From contig NZ_JALJCL010000010.1 in NCBI RefSeq assembly GCF_023698535.1, positions 112,144-176,143 on the forward strand: 64,000 nt of DNA, read 5' to 3'. Below the pieces are notes generated by a model. It had not been told where the DNA came from. It ran no database searches and worked only from the letters and a program-made list of their open reading frames with translations. The position numbers and the translations under genes were made by a program. Shown piece by piece: positions 17,468-25,923 of the stretch (positions are counted from its first letter, which is position 1; each line of letters begins with the position of its first letter). The stretch comes from Halorientalis regularis (GTDB taxonomy: Archaea; Halobacteriota; Halobacteria; Halobacteriales; Haloarculaceae).

Positions 17468-18682
17468 ATGACCGACACCGTGGACGACGTCGAGTTGCCG
17501 TACGACGAGGACGCTTCTCAGCAGGAGAAGATCAACGCCCTCCAGGAACGGCTCGAAGTCCTCGAGTCCCAGAACGAGGAGATGCGGGACAAGTTGCTGG
17601 ACGCCAACGCCGAGAACAACAAGTACCAGCAGAAGCTCGAACGGCTCACCCACGAAAACAAGAAGCTCAAGCAGTCCCCGCTGTTCGTCGCAACGGTGCA
17701 GGAACTCACCGACGAGGGCGTCATCATCAAACAGCACGGCAACAACCAGGAGGCCCTGACGGAGGTCACCGACGAGATGCGCGAGGACCTCGAACCCGAC
17801 AGTCGGGTCGCCGTCAACAACTCCCTCTCGATCGTGAAGTCCCTGGACGACGAGACGGACGTTCGGGCCCGTGTCATGCAGGTCGACAAGAGCCCCGACG
17901 TGACCTACCAAGACATCGGCGGCATCGAGGACCAGATGGAGGAAGTCCGCGAGACCGTCGAGATGCCGCTGAAAAACCCCGGGATGTTCGAGGAAGTCGG
18001 CATCGACCCGCCGAGCGGCGTGTTGCTCCACGGCCCGCCAGGCACGGGGAAGACGATGCTCGCCAAGGCCGTCGCCAACCAGACCGACGCCACCTTCATC
18101 AAGATGGCCGGCTCCGAACTGGTCCACAAGTTCATCGGTGAGGGGGCGAAACTCGTCCGGGACCTGTTCGAACTGGCCCGTCAGGAGGAGCCCGCCGTCG
18201 TCTTCATCGACGAAATCGACGCCATCGCGGCCAAGCGGACCGACTCCAAGACCTCCGGCGACGCCGAGGTCCAGCGGACGATGATGCAGTTGCTCTCGGA
18301 GATGGACGGCTTCGAGGATCGGGGCGAAATCCGGATCATCGCTGCCACCAACCGCTTCGATATGCTCGACCGTGCCATCCTCCGCCCCGGTCGTTTCGAC
18401 CGGCTCATCGAAGTGCCCAAGCCCGACGCCGAGGGTCGCGAACAGATCTTCCAGATCCACACCCGTGACATGAACGTCTCCGACGACGTGGACTGGGCGG
18501 CACTCGCCGAGATGGCCGACGAGTCGTCCGGCGCTGACGTGAAGGCGATCTGTACCGAGGCCGGCATGTTCGCCATCCGCGACGACCGCACCGAGGTCCG
18601 CATGACGGACTTCGAGGAGGCCTGGGAGAAGATTCAGGAGGAGGCCGACGAGGACGAAGAAGTCTCGAAGACGTTCGCATAG
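17468..18682 (+). CDS. pan: proteasome-activating nucleotidase (PAN AAA+ ATPase)
   Basis: 404 aa ATPase that unfolds proteins and feeds them to the 20S proteasome in the cytosol. Order of domains: N-terminal coiled coil (about 18-75, INALQERLEVLESQNEEMRDK), OB fold (about 75-140), then the AAA+ module with Walker A HGPPGTGKT (about 187), Walker B VVFIDEIDAIAAKR, and an arginine-finger region LRPGRFDR. The C-terminus ends SKTFA; the hydrophobic-Tyr-X docking motif is conservatively changed to Thr-Phe-Ala. The ATG at 17468 is used because earlier in-frame codons precede the TATA-like TTATTACTA near 17440-17448. It is divergent from the winged-helix gene. Confidence 0.96.
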   Translation: MTDTVDDVELPYDEDASQQEKINALQERLEVLESQNEEMRDKLLDANAENNKYQQKLERLTHENKKLKQSPLFVATVQELTDEGVIIKQHGNNQEALTEVTDEMREDLEPDSRVAVNNSLSIVKSLDDETDVRARVMQVDKSPDVTYQDIGGIEDQMEEVRETVEMPLKNPGMFEEVGIDPPSGVLLHGPPGTGKTMLAKAVANQTDATFIKMAGSELVHKFIGEGAKLVRDLFELARQEEPAVVFIDEIDAIAAKRTDSKTSGDAEVQRTMMQLLSEMDGFEDRGEIRIIAATNRFDMLDRAILRPGRFDRLIEVPKPDAEGREQIFQIHTRDMNVSDDVDWAALAEMADESSGADVKAICTEAGMFAIRDDRTEVRMTDFEEAWEKIQEEADEDEEVSKTFA

Positions 18683-18742
18683 GCCCCATTCTGAACGCTC
18701 CGGTGTAGCCCGCTGCCGGCCTCGCCGCCGTCGTATCGAGTC

Positions 18743-18800
18743 GCCGAGTTCCGACTCCGGAGAAGCCCTGTGGTACGCCCACACGGAGTCGGAACTCGGC
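18743..18800. repeat. large inverted repeat / nested hairpin downstream of pan
   Basis: Perfect 17-bp arms GCCGAGTTCCGACTCCG (18743-18759) and CGGAGTCGGAACTCGGC (18784-18800). Inside the 24-nt spacer, TGTGG (18769-18773) pairs with CCACA (18779-18783), directly stacked on the outer stem on one side. On the plus strand this folds as a 22-bp stem with a 9-nt bulge and the loop TACGC. It lies between pan and the Nramp gene, both plus strand. No T-run follows it closely. Confidence 0.8.
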
Positions 18801-18913
18801 CGTGACGATAGCACAACTTCCTTCCACCTGGCTCGTCTGGTATCCGAACGGATCGGTTCTGAGATCCGCTTTCGTCGGTCTCAGTAACAGGATACGGAGC
18901 TACTGGTGAGACA

Positions 18914-20188
18914 ATGGAAACTGTAAACATAACGGACAGCGTATCGGTTCCCTCTCTCTCGGAGTTCTTCCGGAAGTACGGGCTCGCGCTCGTCATGGTC
19001 GCGAGCTACTTCGGATCGGGGTCAGTGTTCATCGCGAGTGCCGCGGGTGTCAGGTACGGCTACACGCTGCTGTGGGCCGTCGTCGGCGCGGTGTTGCTCG
19101 GGTTCGTGGCCCAGGACATGAGCGCTCGCCTCGGCATCCACGGGGACTCCCTGGCGGGGTTCGCCCGGACGAAACTCGGATCGAGGGCCGCGACCGCCCT
19201 GATGGTGTTGCTCTCGGTCGGCTGTGTCGCCTGGACGCTCGAACTCACGGCTGCGGTCGGGAAGGGTATCGTCGTCCTGTTGAATCTCCAGGGGATCGGC
19301 TGGGAACCCTTCGCGTATCTGACTGGACTCCTGGCCCTCGTCGTCGGGGTACTCGGGTACGACGCCGTCGAGAAGATCATGGTCGCGATGATGTTCGGCC
19401 TCCTGATAGCGTACATCGTCGTCGCGGGGGCGAGCGGCCCCGACCTCGTCGCCACGGCCACGGGGTTCGTCCCCTCGCTCGGCCCGACCGGCTCGATGGC
19501 GCTAGCCGTGAGTATCCTCGGAACCACGGCGCTGTGGCCGAACTTCTTCCTTGAATCACAGCTCGTCGACAAGAAGGGATGGACCGAGCGGGCCGACGTG
19601 CCGACGATGCGGCGCGATCTGTCCATCGGCTACGCGATCGGCGGCATCACGACCATCGCGATCGTCGTCGTCGCGGCCGCGGTCCTCAGACCAGCAGGGT
19701 ACGAGCAACTGCGGTCGTTCCTCACGCCCGGCCGCGCGCTCGCGTCCGTCCTCGGCGAGTGGGCGATGGTCGTCTTCCTCGTCGGGACGCTCGCGGCCGC
19801 GTTCAACAGCATCGTCCCGATCATGTGGGCACCCGCGTACATGATCCCGGAAGCGATCGGCGGCGAAGTCGCCGACAGCAACCGTGTGTTCAAGCTCGTC
19901 TACGTGGGCGGTGTCGCCCTCGGGAGCCTCTCGCCGCTGGTCCACCAGTACTTCGGGTTGAGCGTCATCGACATGATAATTCTCTTCCCGGCGTACAACG
20001 GCGTCGTCGGGCTCCCCGTTACCGCCGTCCTGCTGTTCTGGGCGGTCAACGACACCGACGTCATGGGCGAGTACACGAACGGCTGGAAGCTCAACGCCGT
20101 CAACAGCGCGCTCATCCTCCTCGCCGTCTACTCGGCGTGGAGCGCCGGCCGGTTCGTCATCAACGCCATCCTCACCGGCGGATTCTGA
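18914..20188 (+). CDS. Nramp-family transporter with non-canonical metal site
   Basis: 424 aa integral membrane protein with about 11 hydrophobic segments in the LeuT-like Nramp arrangement. The first helix region reads ASYFGSGSVFIAS, where classical Nramp Mn/Fe transporters have DPGN, and the sixth reads GTTALWPNFFLES, where they have MPH. The fold-level pattern (SARLGIHGDSL, GTTALWPN) supports Nramp membership, but the metal-coordinating Asp, Asn, Met and His are absent. The substrate is therefore uncertain and may be another cation or solute. Its stop is 4 nt before a TSUP exporter, suggesting an operon. The 231-nt upstream gap contains the hairpin at 18743-18800. Confidence 0.85.
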   Translation: METVNITDSVSVPSLSEFFRKYGLALVMVASYFGSGSVFIASAAGVRYGYTLLWAVVGAVLLGFVAQDMSARLGIHGDSLAGFARTKLGSRAATALMVLLSVGCVAWTLELTAAVGKGIVVLLNLQGIGWEPFAYLTGLLALVVGVLGYDAVEKIMVAMMFGLLIAYIVVAGASGPDLVATATGFVPSLGPTGSMALAVSILGTTALWPNFFLESQLVDKKGWTERADVPTMRRDLSIGYAIGGITTIAIVVVAAAVLRPAGYEQLRSFLTPGRALASVLGEWAMVVFLVGTLAAAFNSIVPIMWAPAYMIPEAIGGEVADSNRVFKLVYVGGVALGSLSPLVHQYFGLSVIDMIILFPAYNGVVGLPVTAVLLFWAVNDTDVMGEYTNGWKLNAVNSALILLAVYSAWSAGRFVINAILTGGF

Positions 20189-20192
20189 CGCG

Positions 20193-20969
20193 ATGGTCGC
20201 CGGTCTCTCCACCGCGACGCTGGCGTTCGTCGTCGCCGTCTCGCTGCTGGCGGGTGTCGGGATCACCGCCGTCGGCCCGGGCGGCATCTTCGTCACGATC
20301 GCACTCGTCACGGTGACCGACCTCCCGCCGGCCGTCGTCGTCGGCACGGCGAGTGCGACCTTCGTCGCGACGGGGCTAATCGGTGCCGAGAGTTACCGAC
20401 GCTCGGGCGAACTCGCCTCGCGGGCGGGGAGGCGGATGGCCGTCGTGTTGAGCCTCACCGGACTGGCCGGGGCGCTCGCGGGCGTCCGCCTGAACGCGCT
20501 CGTCGACGAGTCGGTGTTCGCCGTCCTGCTGGGCGTGTTCGTCTCGCTGACGGGCATCCTCGTCTTCTACCGCAATCGCTACGGTTCGACCGACGGGGAG
20601 TACGACGCGACGACGCGCCGCGGGACGCTTGGCATCGGAGCGATCGGCGCGTTCGTCGGCGTCTCCGGCGGGCTCCTCGGCGTCGGCGGACCGGTTCTGG
20701 CGGTGCCGCTACTGGTCGCCGTCGGCGTCCCGATGCTCCTGTCCGTCGGTATCGCGCAGGTCCAGTCGATCTTCGTCGCCGGGTTCGCGACCCTCGGTTA
20801 CGTCGCCCGCGACGCCGTCTCGTGGCCGCTGGTCGTCGTCGTCGGCGTTCCGGAAGTCGCGGGCGTCGTCGCCGGCTGGAGAGTCGCCCAATCGGTCGAC
20901 TCGGAGCGTCTCACCCGCGTCCTCGCGGCGCTGTTGTTGCTCCTTGGTCCGTACATCGCGCTCCGGTGA
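20193..20969 (+). CDS. sulfite exporter TauE/SafE (TSUP) family membrane protein
   Basis: 258 aa with about 7-8 hydrophobic segments and the duplicated TSUP motif: GVGITAVGPGGIFVTIALV near the N-terminus and GAFVGVSGGLLGVGGPVLAVPLL in the middle. TSUP proteins move small organosulfur or sulfite anions, or other organic anions, across the membrane. The specific substrate cannot be read from sequence. It follows the atypical Nramp protein with a 4-nt gap and is probably co-expressed, so the two may handle related solutes (inference). Confidence 0.88.
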   Translation: MVAGLSTATLAFVVAVSLLAGVGITAVGPGGIFVTIALVTVTDLPPAVVVGTASATFVATGLIGAESYRRSGELASRAGRRMAVVLSLTGLAGALAGVRLNALVDESVFAVLLGVFVSLTGILVFYRNRYGSTDGEYDATTRRGTLGIGAIGAFVGVSGGLLGVGGPVLAVPLLVAVGVPMLLSVGIAQVQSIFVAGFATLGYVARDAVSWPLVVVVGVPEVAGVVAGWRVAQSVDSERLTRVLAALLLLLGPYIALR

Positions 20970-21053
20970 GTGCGTCGAATCGGACCCGAAACGACCGGAC
21001 GCGAACGGAGACCCTGGTCGGAAAGGAGAAACGGAACGCGGGTCCTGGCGCAA

Positions 21054-21191
21054 TCACAGCGCCGAGAAAATGAGGAACGGCACCACGAAGAGCAACACGA
21101 ACATCGCCACGAGGATGAGCCCGTAGCCAGCAACTGTCCCACCGATAGTGAACCACGACGGATGATCGAACTTCTCGACGAGGTCGTTCAT
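21054..21191 (-). CDS. 45-aa single-pass membrane microprotein
   Basis: Minus-strand reading frame of 45 codons plus stop: it begins MNDLVEKFDHPSWFTIGG and continues through a strongly hydrophobic helix (YGLILVAMFVLLFVVPFLIF) to SAL. A Trp-containing N-terminal amphipathic stretch followed by one membrane helix is typical of small regulatory or subunit-like membrane proteins. Codon third positions are GC-rich, and the gene fills the gap between the TSUP gene and the 65-aa gene ending at 21236. Family unknown; similar tiny proteins are easily missed by gene finders. The ATG at 21189-21191 is the only reasonable start. Confidence 0.7.
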   Translation of the reverse strand: MNDLVEKFDHPSWFTIGGTVAGYGLILVAMFVLLFVVPFLIFSAL

Positions 21192-21235
21192 GGGGGAAAT
21201 ATTCGGGGCGCGGAATTTAGTTGTACCGACTCGAT

Positions 21236-21433
21236 TCAGGCGAGGATCTCGGCGATGCGGCGTGGCTCGCCCGACAGCGCCGGGTCCTCGGCGACGATCT
21301 TCAGGACCTCGTGGTCGGTCACGTCGGGGTAGGACTTGCCGATCGCGTCCTCGATGAGAGATTTCTCCAGGCGGAATTCGGTGCCCTGGTACACCACGTC
21401 GACACCCTGTTCGTCGAAGGAAAGCGCCGTCAT
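21236..21433 (-). CDS. DUF5800-like small conserved haloarchaeal protein
   Basis: 65 aa acidic soluble protein: MTALSFDEQGVDVVYQGTEF, then LEKSLIEDAIGKSYPDVTDHEVLKIVAEDP and SGEPRRIAEIL. I recognise this pattern (FDxQGVDVVYxGTEFRLE) as a widespread haloarchaeal protein of the DUF5800 type; its function is unknown. No Cys and no membrane segment. It has the same orientation as the 45-aa membrane protein downstream, 44 nt apart, and is divergent from the bactofilin-like gene with a 135-nt gap. Confidence 0.85.
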   Translation of the reverse strand: MTALSFDEQGVDVVYQGTEFRLEKSLIEDAIGKSYPDVTDHEVLKIVAEDPALSGEPRRIAEILA

Positions 21434-21568
21434 GCTGGGGCGCTACGCCATCGCCGGTAAAAAACTGCGCGGTGTCACAGTCACGGCGGGGCAGCGACGG
21501 CTGTCAGCGTCAGACGGGCGTCAGACGTTGCCCCCGAGTTTAATATCGACCCCGACAGTTGTGCGGGT

Positions 21569-22699
21569 GTGCCGTTGCGCTCGGATCTCCTGGACGAACT
21601 GCAGATCCCGGACGGGACTACCGTCGAGGAACACGACCTCGTCACCGACGGGGACGTGATCGTCGGCGGACAGAGTACCGTCGAGTTCGGCGTCCGCGGG
21701 CACAACGTCATCGCGGGCGAGCGCGTCCGCTTCGGCGGCGACATCGAGGCCGAGGGCGACTGTCGGCTCGACATGTGGAGCGACGTGGCCGGGAACGTCC
21801 TTGTCGGTGAGAACGCGTACATCGGCGAGCGCGTCCACATCGGCGGCCAGTTGATGGTCTCGGGCGACCTCGACATCGGCGACGACGTCGACATCGAGGA
21901 CGGCTTCGAGGCCAACGGCTGGATCGTCATCCGCAATCCGATGCCGACCATCGTCTTCCTTTTCGTGTACCTCTCGCATCTCCTCCGGATCGGCGAGGAG
22001 GAGGCTGCAGACGAGGTCGTCTCCGAAGTGCTGAGCGACGACGGGGCCGAGGGCGACCCGGTCCTGATCCCCCGGAACGGGAGCGTCAGCGACGACGCCT
22101 GGCGCGTCTCGACGCCGGCCACCGTCGGCGACGACTGCCGACTGCACGGCAACGTCCGCGCCGAACGGCTGGCCGTCGGCGAGGACACCGTCGTCTTCGG
22201 GAGTCTCCGCGCCAAGTCCGACGTGCACGTCGGCGCAGGCACGGAGATCAAAGGCGACGTGACGACCCGGGACGGCACCGTCAGCGTCAGCCCGGGCGTC
22301 ACCGTCTGGGGTGACATCTCCGCGACCGACGTGCAACTGCACGAGGACGCGACCGTCGAGGGATCCATCCGTGCGCGCGGTGAGATGACCATGTTGCAGT
22401 CGGACTCCGGAACTGGAGCGCCGGCGGCCGACGACTCGGCGACCGACGAGGCGGCCACCGAGGCCGACGACCCGGCCGCCGACGAAACGGGCGGCCCGGA
22501 CGCGGAGCCGGCCGACGAGGCCGACGACTCGACCGACGACGAGCGTGTGACTGTGCCCGAGGAGGACGACGACACGGATGCAGAGCGTGTGACTGCGGAG
22601 GACTCGGAGGGCGAGCGTGTGACTGCGCCCGAAGACGAGTCCGCCGACACCGACGACGACTACCGCGAGAACGGCCACGAGGCCGGCCTCGCGGAGTAA
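21569..22699 (+). CDS. bactofilin-like polymer-forming protein with acidic repeat tail
   Basis: 376 aa starting with GTG; a TATA-like TTTAATATC lies about 28 nt upstream. Two right-handed beta-helix stretches rich in short Gly-Asp-Val repeats (VIVGGQSTVEFGVRGHNVI and on; VGDDCRLHGNVRAERLAVG and on) resemble polymer-forming cytoskeletal proteins of the bactofilin type. They are separated by a hydrophobic segment (IVFLFVYLSHLLRIG) and a Glu/Asp helix. The last ~90 residues are extremely acidic and disordered, containing three copies of an ERVT unit encoded by a repeated GAGCGTGTGACTG. It may organise a membrane-attached polymer; cargo unknown. Acyltransferase-type beta-helices are an alternative. 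Confidence 0.75.
   Translation: MPLRSDLLDELQIPDGTTVEEHDLVTDGDVIVGGQSTVEFGVRGHNVIAGERVRFGGDIEAEGDCRLDMWSDVAGNVLVGENAYIGERVHIGGQLMVSGDLDIGDDVDIEDGFEANGWIVIRNPMPTIVFLFVYLSHLLRIGEEEAADEVVSEVLSDDGAEGDPVLIPRNGSVSDDAWRVSTPATVGDDCRLHGNVRAERLAVGEDTVVFGSLRAKSDVHVGAGTEIKGDVTTRDGTVSVSPGVTVWGDISATDVQLHEDATVEGSIRARGEMTMLQSDSGTGAPAADDSATDEAATEADDPAADETGGPDAEPADEADDSTDDERVTVPEEDDDTDAERVTAEDSEGERVTAPEDESADTDDDYRENGHEAGLAE
22541..22625 (+). repeat. three direct repeats in the tail of the bactofilin-like gene
   Basis: The 13-mer GAGCGTGTGACTG occurs at 22541, 22583 and 22613 in the same reading frame, encoding ERVT plus a small residue, with spacings of 42 and 30 nt. It lies in the disordered acidic tail and could arise by slippage. 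Confidence 0.8.
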
Positions 22700-22797
22700 A
22701 TCGACTCTTTTGGCGGCGAGTCAGTGACAGCTACCGCGCGCCCACCACGACCCCCGGAACCGAAAGCCCCTTCCACGCATCCCGGGTATCTCGGGGC

Positions 22798-23979
22798 ATG
22801 TTATCGGTCGCACTCGCCGGCAAGCCAAACGCCGGCAAGTCGACGTTCTACACGGCCGCAACCAGGGCCGACGTCGACGTGGGCAACTATCCCTTCACGA
22901 CCATCGACGCCAACCGCGGCGTCAGCTACGTCCGGACGGAGTGCCCCTGCCTCGAACGCGACGAGCGCTGTGGCGACGAACACTGCCGCGCGGGCAAACG
23001 CTACGTCCCCGTCGAACTGCTCGACGTGGCCGGCCTCGTCCCCGGTGCCCACGAGGGCAGAGGGCTCGGCAACCAGTTCCTGGACGAACTCTCGAACGCC
23101 GACGCCATCCTGAACGTCGTGGACGCCTCCGGTGGCACCAACGAAGAGGGCGAGCCAGTCGAGGTGGGCGAGCACGACCCCGTGGAGGACGTGGACTTCG
23201 TCGAGGAGGAGATGGACCTCTGGCTGGCGAGCATCGTCTCGCGCAACTGGGAGTCGGTCGAACGCCAGTCGCGCTCGCCCGATTTCGACATCGACGAGGC
23301 GCTGGCGGAGATGCTCACCGGCGTCGGCGCGACGGAACTCGACGTGGCTCGCACCCTCCGGGAACTCGACTATCCCGACGACCCGATCCAGTGGACCGAC
23401 GAACATCGCGAGGCGCTGGCCGAGAAGATCCGTCAGCGCACCAAACCCATCGTGGTCGTCGCGAACAAGGCCGACGTCGCGCCCGAGGGCAACGTCGAAC
23501 GCCTCCGCGAGGCCGCCGAGTACGTCGTCCCCGCGACCGCCGACGGGGAGCTGGCCCTGCGCAACGGGGCCGAGGCGGGCATCGTCGACTACGACCCCGG
23601 GGACCCGGACTTCGACATCGTCGGGGACGTGAGCGACCAGCAGGCCGAGGGGTTAGAGCGGATCCGCGAGGTCATGCAGGAGTGGGGCGGCACCGGCGTC
23701 CAGAGATCGCTGAACACGGCCGTCTACGACCTGCTCGATCACTTCACGGCCTACCCCGTCCAGAACGAGAGCAAGTGGACCGACGCGAAAGGGAACGTTC
23801 TGCCGGACGCACACCTGCTCCCCGATGGTTCGACGCCAGTCGATCTGGCTTACGCCGTCCACTCCGACATCGGCGACGGGTACCTCCACGCCGTCGACGC
23901 GAAGGACGGGCGGAAGATCAGTGACGACCACGAGCTCGAAGAGGCCGACGTGGTGAAGATCGTGAGCACGGCGACGTGA
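22798..23979 (+). CDS. Obg/YchF-type translation-associated GTPase with TGS domain
   Basis: 393 aa P-loop GTPase. G1 is GKPNAGKST (about 8-16), followed by the switch region [17 protein letters not shown]3 [23 protein letters not shown], and G4 NKAD. A C-terminal TGS domain (about 320-393) starts near [16 protein letters not shown] and includes [23 protein letters not shown]. Between G1 and G3 lies a Cys cluster [15 protein letters not shown] that could bind metal or sense redox. The family binds ribosomes and has translation-linked roles. The ATG at 22798 gives [15 protein letters not shown], the family start. Confidence 0.93.
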   Translation: MLSVALAGKPNAGKSTFYTAATRADVDVGNYPFTTIDANRGVSYVRTECPCLERDERCGDEHCRAGKRYVPVELLDVAGLVPGAHEGRGLGNQFLDELSNADAILNVVDASGGTNEEGEPVEVGEHDPVEDVDFVEEEMDLWLASIVSRNWESVERQSRSPDFDIDEALAEMLTGVGATELDVARTLRELDYPDDPIQWTDEHREALAEKIRQRTKPIVVVANKADVAPEGNVERLREAAEYVVPATADGELALRNGAEAGIVDYDPGDPDFDIVGDVSDQQAEGLERIREVMQEWGGTGVQRSLNTAVYDLLDHFTAYPVQNESKWTDAKGNVLPDAHLLPDGSTPVDLAYAVHSDIGDGYLHAVDAKDGRKISDDHELEEADVVKIVSTAT

Positions 23980-23982
23980 CGG

Positions 23983-24363
23983 TCACTCACCGGTGTCGGC
24001 CGTGGACTCCGTCCCCCGTCGCTCGGCCAGCCACTTCTCGACGGACTCGTGGACCCCGACGACCAGCGACGGAACGAGGATCATGAACACATGTTCCTCG
24101 ATCGGCACCTCGAATACCTCAAGGCCAGTCCGGAGCGGGATCTCGAAGACGCCGACTTCGAGCGTGTACCGATCCCAGAGGTAGGCGGGCAGGTAGACGA
24201 CGGCGACGACGCGGCCGGCGGCACGGAAGGCGTTTGCGTACCGGAGGAGTGCGACCGCGACGGCTCCCCACAGGAATTCGGTGACGAGGTACGTGTAGGG
24301 ACCGAAGACGCCGATGTCGGGGAGCGAGCGGTTCGAGCCGTCGTCCGTGTTCGGGGCGGACAT
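23983..24363 (-). CDS. half-size lycopene cyclase-domain membrane protein
   Basis: 126 aa with about three hydrophobic segments. It contains YTYLVTEFLWGAVAVALLRY and the signature-like PIEEHVFMILVPSLVVGVHE, matching the P-x-E-E-x-x-F pattern of the CrtY-type (heterodimeric/bifunctional) lycopene cyclase domain. Full archaeal CrtY proteins contain two such halves; this one has only one, as in the CrtYc/Yd or CrtYe/Yf subunits of some bacteria. Its activity is therefore uncertain. It faces the Obg-type GTPase tail-to-tail with a 3-nt gap. A UbiA-family prenyltransferase lies 0.65 kb upstream on the same strand, with one gene between. Confidence 0.75.
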   Translation of the reverse strand: MSAPNTDDGSNRSLPDIGVFGPYTYLVTEFLWGAVAVALLRYANAFRAAGRVVAVVYLPAYLWDRYTLEVGVFEIPLRTGLEVFEVPIEEHVFMILVPSLVVGVHESVEKWLAERRGTESTADTGE

Positions 24364-24455
24364 ACGTGCCTATGCGGCCGACAGCCGCATCAATCCGACG
24401 CCGGAGGAGACGGGTGTCGACGAACCCCACACCCCACCCGTGACGGTTCGCCGTG

Positions 24456-24842
24456 TCAGGCCTCGACGAAGGAGACTTTGCCGGCGGCGAGTTGCTCGCG
24501 GGAGACGAGCGAGTCCAGGACGCGCTGGAGGTACTCGCTGTGTTCGCTGTCGCCGAGAATGCAGGCTCGCGCCCAGTCGGCGTCGATGCAATACGAGGCG
24601 GTCGGCACCAGCGCGTCCCCCTCGTAGATGTGGACCGTCAGCTCGGGCCGGCCGGCCCCGTCTCGGACGACTAGCAGGAACGCGGCTGCGACCGCCGCGA
24701 CCTGTTCCGTGATGGCGTCCCGGTCGTCCGTGGACGGCACGCGGTAGCCCAGCGACATCGCGTCGTCGGCGACCACGAGCGATTCGAGTTCCGCTTCGGT
24801 AACCGCCAGCGATTCGTTCACCGCAGTCTGGAACGTCGACAT
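24456..24842 (-). CDS. conserved haloarchaeal protein, function unknown
   Basis: 128 aa soluble acidic protein beginning MSTFQTAVNESLAVTEAE. It alternates helices and strands: DAITEQVAAVAAAFLLVVRDG, then GRPELTVHIYEGDALVPTASYCIDADWARACI, and a C-terminal helix EYLQRVLDSLVSREQL. The pattern resembles a small alpha/beta sensory-type domain, but I cannot name a family. The ATG at 24840-24842 is chosen because the sequence before it is not coding-like and an AT-rich TATA candidate (TAAGATATATAATAAATGC on the minus strand, near 24906-24926) lies upstream. Confidence 0.75.
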   Translation of the reverse strand: MSTFQTAVNESLAVTEAELESLVVADDAMSLGYRVPSTDDRDAITEQVAAVAAAFLLVVRDGAGRPELTVHIYEGDALVPTASYCIDADWARACILGDSEHSEYLQRVLDSLVSREQLAAGKVSFVEA

Positions 24843-25010
24843 GTGATGGGATCCCTTGCCGTATACGAACGGGCCCGCCCGGGTGTACGTGTCGCCGGCT
24901 ATGCCCCGGCATTTATTATATATCTTATCGTTTCTCGGATCGACGTCCCGTAACAAATCCCGGTTTGCGGGCGCCTTCGCGTCGGGTTCCGTGGGCGAGG
25001 CGGACGACGG

Positions 25011-25865
25011 TCACACGGCCAGGGGGCGGAACCAGGTAGCGGCGATCAGGACCGCGAGGAAGAGATACGATCCCCGGATGAGCAACATCGTGGCCAGTCG
25101 GTCGTCGGCACGCCGGGTAGTGAGCGCGACGGCCCCGAAGACGGCCGGTGCGGCGGCCGCGCTGGGCGGGAAGACCCCGGCCGCGGCGAAGGCCAGGACC
25201 GCAGCCAGGCCGAGTCCCATGAGTCCGTAGGCGGTCAGGCGCGCACGGTCGCGGCCGAGTACCACGGCGACGGTCCGCTTCCCGATGGACTGGTCGTATT
25301 CGTAGTCCTGTGCGTCGTCGATCACCTTGATGCCCGAGAGGACGACGAGGAACGTGCCCGCGAACGCGGGCGCGACGGGGGCGAGCGTCCCGGCCTGGAC
25401 GTAGTACCCGCCGAGCAACGCGATCGCGATACCCGTCGGATAGCCGACGGTCGCGGTCACCGGGTGGGTGTCCAGCTGGGGCGCGTGGAAGTAGCCGATG
25501 GCCCACCCGGGCGCCGTCAGCAGCGCGGCCGGGAGGTCGACGAGCAGTGCGATGGCGACGACACAGCAGGCGAAGGTCAGCGTCGCACCGGCGAGCGCGA
25601 GCCGGCACCCGCGGGCTGTCAGTGGGTGGTCGTCGTCCTCCCCGCGGACGAAGAAGTCGACGTAGCCGTCCTTGACGTGGGCCGTGTAGAGGCCGGCGAA
25701 GACGGCGGTGGCGTGGAGGCCAGCCAGCGGGAGCGACTCGACGCCGGCCAGGAGGGCACCGAACAGCGACGCGGCCAGGGGCGGCAACATGAACACCGGA
25801 TGAATCTGCGAGGAGAGCGCCCCGACGGCGGCTGTGAGACCGCTACCATGGCGAGTGATTGCCAT
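25011..25865 (-). CDS. UbiA-family prenyltransferase
   Basis: 284 aa integral membrane enzyme with about nine hydrophobic segments. UbiA enzymes transfer prenyl chains from isoprenoid diphosphates to aromatic, glycerol-lipid or carotenoid acceptors. Two Asp-rich diphosphate-binding motifs are visible: KDGYVDFFVRGEDD (about 65-78) and DDAQDYEYD (about 184-192), the latter followed by GKRTVAVVLG. The acceptor cannot be determined; menaquinone, lipid or C50 carotenoid pathways are possible. The half-size lycopene cyclase at 23983-24363 makes a carotenoid role worth testing. It is downstream of the aminotransferase, 58 nt away, on the same strand. Confidence 0.9.
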   Translation of the reverse strand: MAITRHGSGLTAAVGALSSQIHPVFMLPPLAASLFGALLAGVESLPLAGLHATAVFAGLYTAHVKDGYVDFFVRGEDDDHPLTARGCRLALAGATLTFACCVVAIALLVDLPAALLTAPGWAIGYFHAPQLDTHPVTATVGYPTGIAIALLGGYYVQAGTLAPVAPAFAGTFLVVLSGIKVIDDAQDYEYDQSIGKRTVAVVLGRDRARLTAYGLMGLGLAAVLAFAAAGVFPPSAAAAPAVFGAVALTTRRADDRLATMLLIRGSYLFLAVLIAATWFRPLAV

Positions 25866-25923
25866 GGTGCGTTCGTCGTTCTCGGCGCGGATAAAACGTG
25901 CCGGCGGCGGGTGACAGGACGGT

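Noticed and set aside
22541..22625. Direct repeats considered as CRISPR or mobile-element ends
   Set aside because: In-frame coding repeats in an acidic tail, of unequal spacing and too short.
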